A stretch of 64,000 nt of DNA from Rhynchopus euleeides (GCA_963210315.1 OY723300.1:248001-312000); one strand, 5' to 3'. Shown: positions 23,701 to 35,899, numbered from the stretch's first letter. Numbers and translations are program-made. The notes: generated by a model from the letters alone, not told the origin.

Positions 23701-26700
23701 GAGAGAGCGCCGCGTGGCCGCCCCCGCCACCACCCCCTCCTCCCGACTGGTTCGCAAGAAACTGCGTCTCAAACGCACCGCCGTCATCCAAGGCATTTCG
23801 GATGTCATCAATCTCATCCTGGAGGCGGCGCTGCTGCGCTTCGAAGTCCCTCTGCTGCTGGTGGTGCTGCTCGCGCAGCCTCGCTGCGATCCGCTGCTGC
23901 GGGGCCCGTGTCCACTGCACGTGCACGAAGGTCTCCCCGATGCGGCTGACCTCCACCGCAATGGGCGCGAGGGTGCACGAATAGATCTCGTCGCACCATA
24001 TGCCATACTCTCCGGTGCTGTAGCAGGGGCGCAGGCAGAAGGAATACTGCATGTTGGGCGACAGCCCCCCAAGCCTGTGGTGGTTGGGGTTGGCGGTCAG
24101 CCGCTTGCTGAAGTGCACCCTGTCCCGCCCCACCGTCGACACCGACAGCTCGCACGTCTCCACCTGGGCAAGCTCCACGGCATCCGAGCTCTGCACGTCG
24201 CGCGTGGAGGACCGCCTCCCCTTCCGGTCCTTGCTCTGCCGGTTCCACGAGATGAATATCGCCTCCTCCCCCACGAGCCCCACCTCCAACCCCATCAGAG
24301 GCTGCGTGGTGAAGGTCACCCCAGTGCTCCAGGCCCCCCAGGAATTCTCAGTTGACGCCCTCGCCACAGCTGTGTAGGAGTGGTTCGGCTTCAGCCCCGT
24401 CAGCCGCACGCACCGGTTTGCAAACTCCGGGTCGGTTTCCAGAAACTGCCTCTCCTCCAACACGACAGGCTCATCCCCGTCATTCTTCGGCACGGAATGC
24501 ACCGTGATGTGATAGGAGCTGATTGTGTGGATTGCCGGGGCAGCGCCGATGCTCTCCCCCTTCCGGTGCCACCGCACCTCCGCTGTCTCCTCCGTGACAC
24601 CAACAACGCGGACGTGCATCGGGGAGAGGGTGCACAGCACGATGCCATCGCTCCACTCCCCATGCCTTGCGATCCCCTCGTCATCGATGATGCTCCTCAC
24701 CGACACCCGGTAGCGCGTGTCGGGCTGCAGGTCCCCCAGCTTGATGTCCGTCTCCTTCGTGGTGAAGTCCTCCGGGTCTTGCAGCACCTGCCCCTCCGCA
24801 TCCAACACCTCACACCGCACGACGAAGGATGTGTGCGCCGCAACCTTCCCCAGCCCCCGCTCCCAGTTGAGGAGGAGGAAGTCCTCACCGACGCCGATCT
24901 GAGTCTCGAGGTCATCAGGGGAGATGCCGGGAGGACCGACGGAGACGCGAACCTTGTCGAGGGTCTGCACCGACACGCCCTTGCTGTAGGCGCTTGTGAG
25001 GAGGCTCACCTTGCGCACCTGGAGCTGGAAGAGGGAGTTGAAAGGGAGTCCCGTGAGGGTGGTGTCTGTCCCCCGCACCTTCTTCTTCAGCTCGAAGGGG
25101 GGGCCCTCCACTGCGGAGCAGGAGATCTCATATTCGGCGTGCTTCTCGCGCTGCAGCTCGGCGGCATGCGCATGCACCTCGCGGCTCCAGCAGACGGTGA
25201 CAAAATTCTCCCCCACACTCGCAACCTCCAGCGCCAGATTCGCCAGCGTGGAGAAGGAGCAGCTGTCGGTATAAAACGATGAATAATCCGCCGCAGTCAG
25301 AGGGAGGGCAATGGTGATCCCAGGGTCTGTCGGACGCCCCGCCTCCGGCAAGGAAGCCCCGGCATCCGTATCGCCATGCCCGATCCACCCGCCCTTCTTG
25401 AGGTAGGTCGGGACCTGTTCGACGCACATCAGATGCACCGAATAGACTGCGAGGGCCTGCAGTTCGGTAAAGACGTACTCCGTGTCGCTTCCACTGGGCA
25501 ATGTCCGGGTTGTCGCCTTGCCATCCCCTATCAGGGTGATGAACAGCTCGCGTAGCCTCCCGTCTGGGATAGCCTTGTTGTTCCACGACAGCTTCAGCCA
25601 GTCCTGAGAAGCTTCGACGAGCCTCACCTGGATGGCCCGGATCGCGATATACACAGGGCTGCTCCAATGCCCCCACTGCCCCTCCGTCAGCGATTTGACA
25701 GACACGGAGTAGCAGCAGTTGATGGCAAGGCAGTGCAGGCTGTACTCCGTGGTGTCACCCCCCACGGTGATCTCCTTGCAGAAGTCATCATCCGGGCCGA
25801 CGATCTTCAGGAGGTATTTCTCCACCCCGCTGTCCGTCTCGCTGGGGCCCTCTTTGGGGCCCGACTCGCCTCCATCGCCATCTGCCGTGGCAACCGCGTC
25901 ACTGTCAGCTGGGGGGTCCTGTGTCTGCTCCGCAGACACCACGCCACGGCCCCACTTCACACGGATGTAGGAATGCGTGATCTCGCGAACCGCAATCTCT
26001 GTCGGCATTGTCGTGTGGAAGGTGAGTGCGGTGGAGACGACACCCCACTCTCCCTTGGGGTTGCAGGAGCACGCAGTCACCTCATATCTGCTGTTGGGAC
26101 GGAGGCTCGGGATGCGCAGCGTGCTGGTGTCGAAAGGGAGGTATGTCTCGAACTCCACGGTTCTCTTGACGTCGCCAGGCTCATCCCCTGGCTGGATGCT
26201 GTAGGCTTTGACGTAGAACTGCGTGATGGAGGCATCCGCGATGTGCAGCGGGTAGGGTTTCAAGCTGTTCCGGATAACCTCCTCGAGTGTGCCGTCCTGA
26301 ATCTTCTTCAGCTGCACGGCTGTCGGGTTGAGGTGCGCCGCACTCCCGAGGTGGATGATCTCGCAGCAGGGGTGCAGCTTCGCCAGGTCGGATGAGGGGG
26401 GCGTGCGGCGCCACGACACATGCGCGTAGTCCTCACCCAGCGCATCCAGGTCCACCTCGATAGACGAGTTGGTCCGGATGTAGACAGCCTCGCTCCAGAC
26501 CCCCCATACATTTGTCCGATTGGGATATGCCGATATGCTGAGTCGGTAGCTCGTGTCAGGTCGGAGGTGCCTTAGAGTGAATTCCGTGTCACCGTCGACG
26601 TGGTATTTCAGCTGTGCCCCCGCAGCAGCCCCGTTGTTGCTGTCGAGGATGAGGGCAGTCGCTGCGATGCGGTATTTCGTGTCGATCTCATCGTGCTCCA

Positions 26701-28945
26701 CAGTCCCATCCTTCCCGCCGTCGCGTCTCCAGCTGATCCGGCAGTAGTCCTCACCCAGCTCTGCCACGGTAACCTTCAGAGGGGGGACCAGCGTGACAAG
26801 CGCAGGGGCACTCCAAGGGGACCAGGTCTGCTGCGCATCGGCAGTGCACAGCTGTGCGGAGTATGTGTTGCTTGGGACCATGCCCTCCACGATGAAGAAC
26901 GGCTTGTCCTGATCTGTGAAGTGGTACTTCTCGAGAGGGGTGGATGTGCCGTCCGGCGAGACCTCGTTGATCCGGAGGATGTACATCACAGCCTCGAGGG
27001 GTGCGAGGGGGTCGTCATCCACGGAGCACTGGTCATCCACCGCAGACACGGTGCGGGGCTTCCGCTGCCAGGCAACCTCGAAGCAAGTCTCGCCCACCAT
27101 CGAGAAGAATATCACGCTGGGCAGCGTTGCGATGGTGCGGCGTGGGCACCAGGAACCCCACTTCTCCTGCGTGGCGTTGTAAGCCCTGACCTGGATGGAC
27201 ACCCGTGACGAAGGCTTCAGCTTTGTGATGCGGTACCCCGACACGTTGGAGAACTCCTGCAGCGCAGCATCCTCGTCGGTGTTCAGGAGGTTGTGTTCGT
27301 CGGACAGCCTCACGATCCTCAGCTGGTACCTCTGGTCGAGAGGGTCCACCCCGTTCAGCTCGTAGAACTCAGAGGTCCAACGGATCTGGATGAAGTCCTC
27401 GCCCCGCCTGACGAGATGCACCTCTGCGGGACCTGCGGTCTTCACAGGAATAGCTTCGGACCATGCCTGCCACCTGTCCCCTATGCAGGCCTGCACGCTC
27501 ACACGGTATTCTGTTGAAGGCGACAGGTCTTCAAAGCGGTGTTCAACCACATCTGCCGGGAAGTACTTCGAGAGGCGGAACGTTGTGTGTGCTGCCGAGA
27601 CCTGGACGTGGTATCTCACCACGCTGTCGTCGTAGTGGCGTTTGTCCCTGCGGGACCAGTTCAGCTTGAGCCAGTCCTCCCCAACAGCATCCACATTCAC
27701 CTGGAGGGGGCACAGCGTGTTGACGTAGGTCGGCTCTGCCCAGGGCCCCCACTTCCCATAGCTGTTCTTCGACCTCACAGCAAGGGAGAACTCCGTGGAG
27801 TGGGGCAGGTTGACTATTCTGGTGGAAGTCTCCGACTCGGGGAGGATCACGCACGACTCCTCACGCGTCTCCATGTTGATGCACCGCACCTGCCAGTTCA
27901 CTATCGAGGCCTCTGCGACGACGTCTACCCCGTCATGCGCTGGCTCTGTGGCATCCAGCTCCCAGGAGAACAGCAGGAAGTTGTCGGAAACAGACTGGAT
28001 GTTCACCATCGAGGTGCTGCTCATGGTTCGGAACTTTGTGCAAGCCCAGGGGGACCAGTCGCCTTGAATGTTGAGCTGCCGTGACCAGATGCTGTACACC
28101 CTCCCGGGGACAAGGCCCTGGAGTTTCTTCGAGGAGATCTCGCCTGTGAACAGCTCCTCAGCGATAACACAGGGCTGCGCGTTGGGGTTTGACAGCAGCT
28201 GCCTCTGAGACGGGTGGAGCTCCAGCCGCATCGCGAACTGCTCGACAGAGGTGCGCGAGCCAACGGAGGGGGGAGGGCTCCCGACAACCTCGCCCTCACG
28301 CCCCCACCACGCCACGGCGTAGTCCTCACCCACCTCCACGATCTTCACCTCCACGTTGCAGAGGGTCAGGAAGCGGACCACGTCGGACCACTGCCCGACA
28401 TCGCCATACTGTGACACCGCCCGAACCTGCACGTTGAATATCCCGTCGCTCTGCAAGCCTCTAACGGCAAACTCCCTTTGGCTTGCCTTCAGCTCCTGGT
28501 CACAAAGCGAGGCGCTGAGGACATGTTCCTTTTGTCTAACCCGAAGATGGAAGGCCACGGCAGCCATCCATGTGTGTGTGTTGGTCGTTTCGGAATCAGC
28601 ACCCCAAGCGAAGTGGCCATGGAGGAAGTCAGGCCCGACAGTCCCGACCCGAACAGCAGCGGAAGAGTGGAGTGTTGCTGTTGAGGTGCACCAGTTGCCC
28701 CATTCATCCCCTTCGAACTGTGCGCGGACCGCGACCTTCACAGTCGATCCAGGCGTCAACCCAACAAGCCGATACTGCGACTCCTTCAGGTCGAACAGCC
28801 TCTCCACACTGTAGTCATCCGAGGTTGCGACGAGGTGAAATCTCTTCAGCTGGGACCCATCCAGAAGCTCGCGCTCCCACCGCACCTCCACGAAGTCCTC
28901 CCAGATCTTCGGGAAGGTGACCAAGACATGTGCGTATCGCACCAT
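20701..28945 (-). CDS. Giant fibronectin type III repeat protein (4 exons)
   Basis: Exons are 28945-23537, 23277-22249, 22031-21834 and 21375-20701. All three introns are phase 0, with donors GTATGG, GTATGC and GTATGT and GCAG or ACAG acceptors, giving about 2436 residues. I count about 20 FN3-like domains of about 95-110 residues. Each opens with a strand like VxxxGEDFxxxxW, has a Y-x-L/I-x-x-L-x-P-x-x-x-Y turn, and most end in a W-x-x-W(S) box (examples WGPWA, WQAWS, WSPWS). A Gln-rich coiled coil with a poly-Gly stretch separates repeats 16 and 17, and the last about 100 residues are low-complexity. No signal peptide or membrane segment is visible, so an intracellular scaffold is possible, or an upstream exon is missing. 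The Met at 28945 has a good context (GCCATGG), but the first FN3 strand begins almost at once, which leaves the true N-terminus uncertain. Confidence 0.85.
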
Positions 28946-30504
28946 GGCAGTCAGGCCAAGTTGCGTGGCAGGGGATGGGGGGGTGGGAGATCACCCAGGG
29001 CGGGGCGGCTGCGTTCGCCGGGGCAGCCTCAAGAGAATACAAACCCCTCAGGGGGAGGGAGGGGGGAGGAGATCCCCTCTTCGCCTCCCCCCCCCGATCG
29101 TGTCGGGGGTGGTGTGGGGGGGGGGGGGGGGGGGGTAGGTGTGGCCGATCTAAGCAGGGCAATCAAAACAAGAGAACACTAATCCAACGAATCTGGAAGC
29201 AAGGCTGGAAGGAAGAAGGGGTGATGGGGAGGGGTGGGGAGGGAGGGACGGGGAAATCACGTGTTTCCACACGTTTTTTTTCTCCCCGTTTCCTGTGCGG
29301 GGGGGATGGGATGTGTGTGGCAGACAGTGGGGATCGCCCCATCAAGAGCAGGTCTGCTGGGGTGTGCTCTGCTCTGCACTGCTGCAAAAACAAATAATCA
29401 TGCGTGGCTGTTGCGGAGGCAAACATCGGAGAAGCTTCAGAGAACCTCCCCGAGCGGGTGTGGGGAGATCGTGGTAATCCAGACTGCTGGGCATGTTCCC
29501 CTCAGCACCAGGGTCTCGGGAGCTGCTCGTGTTGTTGGAAGCCGTGTCGAGCGTGGCCCGCGGTGGCATGCGAGTGGGGCCAGAGAACACATGCGTGTGT
29601 CGTACTTTCAAACCCCCTGTCCCCTCACAGCGCAGCCGTTCGCTGAGAAGGCGTGGAAACAGAAATCATACGCAATTGACACACACAGACACACACACGC
29701 CCCACCTCTCATCCACCCACCACCCATGGTGTGAAATACGGGCTGCCTCGAAAGAAACTGCTGCCTCATGCATCATGCCGCACTATGCAGACCTCCTCCC
29801 ACCCACCCCAGGTGCGACACCGGGCCCTCACTGGAAAGGAGTGGCCAAGGTGGCATCTGAACCACATGGTGTGGAGGGGCATTTCAACAAAGGTAAAACT
29901 CGTTGCTTGGTGTGATAACGTGGAGACATGCATCAGGCGGGGTACCACACGTGAGCTGACAACAGTCTTTACTTTACCCCCCCCCCCTGCCCTCTCCCGC
30001 TGAGGCAGGGCCACAGCAAGCAAAAAGGAAAACATCACGGGAGTGATAATGTACACACAGCCCTCTTGCATCCTGGCGAAGGGAGGGGGCGGTAGACAGG
30101 ACACATTTGGCTGGCTGGGAGCTGCTTGTGCAAGGGGGGCACCACGCGACGCGCCTGGGCCCCCAGTCGGAAGTCGAGAGGCGAGTGGCATGGGTTCCCC
30201 GAGGGGGGGGGGGGGGCAGTGCCAACCCTGCGCCACATCACCACGGAGAGATGCCTGTGTCTCTCACTTTCTCTGTTGGACGCAATAGCGAAGAGAACCT
30301 GTTATGTGCATCACTACAATCACACATACACTGCGCACGCAGGGGTTGCCGGGGAGCTACAGCAAGACTGCTCTCTCTCTCTCTCTCTCTCTCAAAGAGA
30401 GAGAGAGAGAGAATGACATGTTGCTCCTAAAGCTCCAGTCAACGCAAGCGTCTAGACAAAGCAAACGGCACGCCCTTCGCCCCCTCAGACCCAAACCCAC
30501 AGCG
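28946..30504. other. Intergenic spacer
   Basis: The region has G runs (29118-29136), GGGGA tracts, and near 30367-30411 a perfect CT-repeat followed by a GA-repeat that forms a hairpin of about 20 bp per arm. No exon or RNA gene was supported. The LRR gene on the minus strand ends at 30505. Confidence 0.5.
30369..30411. repeat. (CT)n/(GA)n inverted dinucleotide repeat
   Basis: A CT-dinucleotide run is followed by AAAG and then a GA-dinucleotide run, giving a long self-complementary hairpin just downstream of the leucine-rich-repeat gene's stop. It could affect transcript end formation, but that is speculation. It may simply be a slippage product. Confidence 0.8.
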
Positions 30505-31940
30505 CTAAGCAGATGCTTGCGAAGCTTCGCTGGATAGTGACCGGAGGATGCCAAGCGACTTGCACGGGGCTGAGCCAACATCGCTGCAGTGGAAGATGAA
30601 CGACAGCCCGCCTGTCTCCGGCGGGGGAAAGTGGAGCTCGGCAACAGTGCTGAGACACCCTTCATAACCACTGAGGTGGCTGAGCAGCAACACCGTGCCG
30701 CCGTCACCTGAGTATTTCGGATGGGTCTCGTCCACCAGACACGTCGAGATCTCGGCAAAGCCGAAGCTCCACGGCTCCTCCTCTGCAAACAGAACATGGG
30801 CCGTTGCCGAGAGACGGCTGGGGCCTGAAGACTTCAGAATGCTCTTCAGTAGCTGGTCCGGTTTGTTCTGCACAGCCTGCTGAGGGTGGTGCGTCTCGCC
30901 CTTGGAAATCGCAAGGCTGATGGACTGCTGTATCAACGAGGTTGTCACAGCCGACGCAGCCGATGCAGCCGGGACAGCCAGATGCAATTCCGCTGGCGGC
31001 GTGCCATAGGCAGAAGATGCCTGCCCCCCCCCCTCTGCGTCTCCGGCCTGGGAGGGGGAGGGGGCCTGTTCGGTCGCCTCCTCAGTTGCTTCCTCAGTCG
31101 CCTCGGTTGTCTCCTGATCCAGGGGTGAGGAGGGCTCGTTGAAATGCTGCCCGATCTCGCTGTCAACAAGGGCCCGCGTCCTGTCGGACACAACCCGGTC
31201 GTGCGCCTCGTCTTCCTCGTTGCGTGCCTTCAGCTCTGCCTTTGCCTTCGCCTGCCTGCACGCCTCCTCCTTTTGGAAGGCCGCCATCTCTTCGTCATTC
31301 ATGTTCTCCCTCGCGCGTGCGATGATTTTGCGCACCATCGCCGCGTTGATGAGCGTGTCATCAAGCACCACATGCGTCACCACCTTGTTCCGCGTGAGGT
31401 ACTGCAGCAGGTGTTTTGCCGAAGGGTGACTGATCGGGTTCCGCGACAGATCAAGCTCTTTGAGACTCGGGTGGTCCCCCAGCGTGCGCGTCAGGAACCC
31501 CACCGCATCGTTCGTCAGGAAGTTGTCCGAGATGCAGAGACGCCGCAGGTTGGGGCACGCGCTGGCAACGTCCGCCAATGTACGGATGCCAGATGTGCCG
31601 ACGAGGTTCCGCGACAGATCAACCTCCTGCAAGATGCAAACCAAGGCAGGGTGGGTGTGAGCAACGGTGGCCTCCGCCCTGTGGCAAGCTGTGCCAGGCG
31701 CAATGCCCGACTCTAGAGTGTTCAAGCAACTCTTGTGGTGTCGGTGTTGGCACACATTGCTGCTGGCCCGAGGGCAGGCGGTGGTTTATCTTGCTCTGAT
31801 CAAAACAGAATGGATCGCCGAAGAGAGGACGAAGAGAGGTTACTCCTCCGCTGGACAGCAAGTCATACCGTGATGTCAGAGACGGTTTTTTCAGAGAACG
31901 TCCTCTGAAGTTCGGCGTTGGGTTTGCATTTCCGAAGCAT
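30505..31940 (-). CDS. Leucine-rich-repeat protein with acidic/charged tail (2 exons)
   Basis: Exons 31940-31869 and 31626-30505 are joined by a phase-0 intron (donor GTATGA, acceptor TTGCAG), giving about 397 residues. The join restores a continuous first repeat. RNI-type leucine-rich repeats follow, with motifs VDLSRNLVGTSGIRTLAD, LRRLCISDNFLTNDAV and LKELDLSRNPISHPSAKHLL, spaced about 28 residues. Then come a helical charged segment (RARENMNDEEMAAFQKEEA), an acidic Thr/Glu repeat (TEEATEEATEQ) and a C-terminal region containing FIFHCSDVG. LRR domains of this kind bind proteins, as in Ran-GAP-like or tropomodulin-like molecules, but there are only three clear repeats, so no function is assigned. 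Additional upstream exons are possible: a CATACAG acceptor-like site lies just before the assumed start. Confidence 0.75.
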
Positions 31941-33113
31941 GCATGACCTGTATGGACCGCGATGGTTGACAGGCACAACACAGGGATTTGCACTGTGTCA
32001 AAACTATGACACAGCGTTGTTGGTGAACCACTGTCAAGAGCAGGGCACTCAGTGTGTCGTGGTATTCCTTACCCAACCACCTGCTGACAACTCCTTGCCA
32101 AACTGGTCGAACTGACCCATACCACCAGCCGCCAAAAAAGGAACCAGCGTACGGACTGTGCCTTGTTTGCGCAGCCAAATTAAACTCCCATACCTTTCGT
32201 AGATGGCTGTGACAGATGACATGGTTGGGGGCTGCAGGAAGGGAACCCCCTGCTAGACTCAAACCACCGCCACACAAAACGCCTTTCCCACCCCCGCTTC
32301 GCTCACCTCACACTCACACTCAAGAGAGCAGCTGTCTCTGTGGTCGGCCCCTGCCAACGGGCTGTGTGGTCCGTTCACACCACCTCCTCACTGAAGCGTT
32401 GTCGCGACGGCAGAGGACAGGGCCCAGCCCACCGATATTTCAGGTGGGCGATGTGTCATTCCGGCGGTGCCTGGCAGAGTGGTTGAAGTGGTGGTGGAAA
32501 TGCGACTTCCTCCAAGGCGCTTCCGTTGTGCAGGCGAGTGTGTGAGTTGTGTGCCAAGCGCCAAGTATCCCACAGGCTCTCCACCTCGACTGTTTGGTGG
32601 TGGTTCAGCGGTGTTTGCCGAAAACAAAAAAAGCCTCGATGATGTCCGTGTAAACCATCTCAAAACCCGATTCGTTATCCTACACGCCCCCACCCCAAAA
32701 GGGATTGCGGGGGACGGGGGCAGCCCAACCAGGCCTTTGACTTGAGAAACACCCCCACCGCCTGGGGATGGGTTAGAGCAAGATTTGTTACGGGAAGGGT
32801 ATGGGGGAGCTGGCGGAAGCAGCAGCAGTGAGAGAGGAGGGGGGGCGCGCAACAATGAGACATGCAACAATGTACCCCCCACCCCACCCCACCCCACCCT
32901 CGCAAGCCCTGCCTGTGGGAACTTTCGGGAGAAAGCGTGGCCCACACACACGTGAATATTTTTATATTAGTGTAGACACACACCGAGCACTTGCTCTTGA
33001 TGTGATCTCCACTGTCACACACGTTAGTCTTTTTAGTTTAGTGTAGGTCTCGCCGAGCAAGCTCTGGTGCTGCCTCCATACACACCCCACCCACCACCAC
33101 CACCACCACCCAT
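31941..33113. other. Intergenic spacer
   Basis: This stretch lies between the start of the leucine-rich-repeat gene and the end of the phosphoglycerate-kinase-like gene. It contains pyrimidine tracts and a CACCC-rich patch at 32878-32900. No supported coding exon was found. Extra 5' exons of the leucine-rich-repeat gene could be hidden here. Confidence 0.4.
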
Positions 33114-34922
33114 TCACGCGAGGAAGAGGGACAAGGCGTGGTCCATCCCGGGAACCACGGTGCGTATCTTGTGGCTCAACGAGGCGAGCTCGACGATGTC
33201 ACAGAGGGCGTCTCCAATAAAATGGATCTTCTTGAGCTGGACACCCGGCGTGTCCGCCAGGATCACCAAGGCAGATCGAGTGGGGCACGCCTCCGGGTTG
33301 AGGATGTGAATACACTTCGGATGCGTCGACTGGATCTTCACCACACCCATCACGTCTATCACAATCCCTGTGGCTGCCTGGGACAGCCTGTCAGTATAGA
33401 GCTTCACAGTCTTGGGCCCTATCCCGATATACTCCCTCCCGCTGGCAAGCGGGAAGGCAAGCGCCCCGTCCGGGGCAACACCACCACCACCACCACCACC
33501 TCCCCCTCCTCCCCCTCCTCCACCTGCTGTTTCATACCGGAGGTGCTTCTTGGGGGCCCTCCCGCCCTTGCTGGAGGCGCCTTTGCGCATCCTGAGGGAC
33601 AGCACAGTGTGGTCCACAGGGGCAACCACCTTCCTCTGCAGGTCAGCCGCCAGGGAGAGTGCCGCACGCATCGCGTTGAGCTCCTCCGCCTCCGGAGGGG
33701 GGTCCAATGGGATGTGCTGCGCGGCGCACCCCCCTCCACACCCGACGACGCAGTAGTATAGCAGGGCGGTGCGGGAGGAGAGGAGGATTTCATCTGCGAT
33801 GGTGACCGATTCCATCAGCGCGGCAGCACGGAGACCTGTCAAAGGAGCGGTGCCCCCGAAGGAGATGACGCACGGCAGGGAGGGGTTGCTGGTGCATGAG
33901 TGGACCGTTTGGACATATTCCGCGCAGCTGTGCCCCAGGCAGAAGTCTCCAACGAGAAAAGGGAGCTGTTTCGTCGAGGCGTAGGGCAGCCCGAGCGAGG
34001 GGAACGCATCGCATATGAGGATGTCCCCCAGCTTGCTGAGACGCATGGCGAAGTCGGGGCACCCCTGCACCTCCCCTTCGAAGTGGAGGAGGTTCTCCAG
34101 CAGCACCGCCTCCCCCACCTCCAAGGCGCTGATCACCTCCAGGTCAATCGTCTCGAGGAAACGCACCGTGGTGCCGCTTCCCACAAGCAGGTCGCGCAGC
34201 AGAGGCAACATGCCTCGGAGAGAGGCGGGCTTTCCAGAAGACTTCTCGGGAGATGCTGCCGCTGCCCCCTGGGGCAGAGGGGGGGGCGGCACTCCTGGCT
34301 CGAGTGGGAGGGAGCCTTGTGTGAAGCGGTCTTCAAAGTGTGCGATGATAACAGTGGGGCACTGCACCAACACAGTCTGGAGGGTGCGCGCGATGGAGGT
34401 GACAGCAGAGGAGTCGAGTGGGGTGTGGGTGTGTGGGTCCAGCACAGTGCTGAGGTTGATGTGGACGATCGCGCGTCGCCTGCTGATGGACATCTGCTCG
34501 ACATGCTTCGCCATGAAGACGGGCAGAGCCTGGAGCGGGCGGAGGTGCTGCATCGTGAGCTTCTCCTTCCCCCACGACATCAGCACGTCCACCGTCTTCA
34601 CGAAGGGGTCGTCGGGGAGGTCCCGAAGGAGGCGCTTGCAGATAAAATCCATCACGCAGATGAACCCATCCTCGCCGTTGTCACCCTCTCCCTTCCCGCT
34701 CGCATCTGTGTGGGAACTCGCCTCGCCACGCTGTGCGGAGGCTGCGCGTCCCCCGAGTTGTCCCCCCCAGTGGTGCGGTGACCCGGTGGGTTCCCGGTCA
34801 CACAATGCCTCCCCCCCAGGCGAGGGGGGCAGGGGCAGCATCGCAAGGCAGAGATAGCGGGGGGGGGGGGGTGTAGAGCTTTGATTGTCGAGAGTGAAGG
34901 CAAAGGCAAGTCTCCCCAGCAC
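33114..34922 (-). CDS. Divergent phosphoglycerate-kinase-like protein, probable pseudoenzyme
   Basis: A single 602-codon frame shows the order of phosphoglycerate kinase motifs. An N-terminal strand VHINLSTVLD (residues 153-162) sits where RVDFNVPLD would be. Then VIIAHFEDR (191-199, for VILASHLGR), VGEAVLLENLLHFEGE (269-284, for GEVLLLENLRF), KLGDILICDAF and YASTK (297-318), CVISFGGTAPLTGL (351-364), GIGPKTVKLY (500-509) and IDVMGVVK (522-529). Catalytic or substrate positions are altered. The early Arg/Asp of RVDFN is gone, LENLRF has lost its Arg, DAFGTAHRAH lacks the His-Arg, the GGAKV lysine is absent, and the late GGGDS loop reads FIGDALCD. A poly-Gly run (467-481) splits the nucleotide-side domain. 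Length exceeds the usual about 415 residues because of a disordered N-terminus and insertions. The start is uncertain: Met28 (about 34841) is an alternative, because the first codons overlap a dispersed 45-bp repeat. Confidence 0.75.
   Translation of the reverse strand: MLGRLAFAFTLDNQSSTPPPPRYLCLAMLPLPPSPGGEALCDREPTGSPHHWGGQLGGRAASAQRGEASSHTDASGKGEGDNGEDGFICVMDFICKRLLRDLPDDPFVKTVDVLMSWGKEKLTMQHLRPLQALPVFMAKHVEQMSISRRRAIVHINLSTVLDPHTHTPLDSSAVTSIARTLQTVLVQCPTVIIAHFEDRFTQGSLPLEPGVPPPPLPQGAAAASPEKSSGKPASLRGMLPLLRDLLVGSGTTVRFLETIDLEVISALEVGEAVLLENLLHFEGEVQGCPDFAMRLSKLGDILICDAFPSLGLPYASTKQLPFLVGDFCLGHSCAEYVQTVHSCTSNPSLPCVISFGGTAPLTGLRAAALMESVTIADEILLSSRTALLYYCVVGCGGGCAAQHIPLDPPPEAEELNAMRAALSLAADLQRKVVAPVDHTVLSLRMRKGASSKGGRAPKKHLRYETAGGGGGGGGGGGGGGGVAPDGALAFPLASGREYIGIGPKTVKLYTDRLSQAATGIVIDVMGVVKIQSTHPKCIHILNPEACPTRSALVILADTPGVQLKKIHFIGDALCDIVELASLSHKIRTVVPGMDHALSLFLA
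34872..34922 (-). repeat. Dispersed 45-50 bp repeat upstream of genes, copy 1
   Basis: On the minus strand this reads GGTGCTGGGGAGACTTGCC, then a TCACTCTCGACAATCAAAG block. Two other copies in the same orientation are at about 62573-62622 and 63340-63384. Here it overlaps the possible 5' end of the phosphoglycerate-kinase-like gene. It may be part of a promoter, an untranslated leader or an old repeat; the sequence alone does not decide. Confidence 0.6.
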
Positions 34923-35488
34923 CTTTGGGGTGGGGTGGTGAACAACAGCGGCTTGAGGGGGGGGGTAGTCTTGCTCGGGTAGATGGAGAGGGTGGAAAGG
35001 GGAAAGGCAGTGAAGGAGGAAAGGTGATTACGGTGGGGTGCGTGGTGTAAATGGGGGTCGAAAAAAAAGAGAGAGGGGGGGGGGGGGTCTTGCTCGGTCA
35101 GAGGATACAAAGGAGATAGGGGGGGGGGGAGGTCAGTTCATCCAGTTCTGCTAGTATCAGTTCGCGTGCGGAGGGGCTGGAGCGGGGAACAAAGAGACAC
35201 AAATCCTGCTGTGAGTTGTGCGGTGTTTCCCCTCAGCCCCCTTCCAACCTTGCGTATTGCAAGTGGTAGTAAAAAGAAAAACACGACAGGTCAGATCACA
35301 CAGTATCACTAAAACACAACCAGGTGTCTGTCCGTAATACGTAGTCTCTCTTTGATACCATATACTTTGTGCCCCTGTATCGTTGTTTTTTTGTACGAAT
35401 AAATGGCGGAAGGGAAGGAGGGGAAGGGAAAGCAGGTGTGTTTTGTAGTGGGTTATATCTGCTACGCAGTTTCGGCTGCCAACCCACG
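34923..35488. other. Spacer upstream of the phosphoglycerate-kinase-like gene
   Basis: A/G-rich tracts (for example 35061-35088) and otherwise unremarkable sequence lead up to the nested transposon cluster. Promoter elements could not be identified. Confidence 0.4.
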
Positions 35489-35899
35489 CACGGTGGGATC
35501 TTGTAAATTTTACATGTATAACTACAAGTATATACATGTATTACCGTAAACGGAAAAAGGGTGGACCGTAAAAATGTTCCAAGTTCCCAAAAAAAGGCCA
35601 AACGTTCCATCTTTTTTACGGTCCACCATTTATTGGGACTGAATATGGAAAAGACAATGCGTTTTTCGCCCGCGGGCTGGTGGGTTGCGGGGCGCGGACT
35701 GCGGCCTCCACGCCGCAGACACCCACACGTAGGCCTCCCGACCTCCCAGCTTTGGACCCTCCCTCCACCACCGCAACCAACACCAGCAAGAGAAGCAAGT
35801 CTTCCCTGTGTGTGGAAAAAGCACGATCACCACCACTCACCTCGAGACTCACCCACCACCACACCTCGAGAAGTGTAGTACCATGCAAGGAGCATTCCG

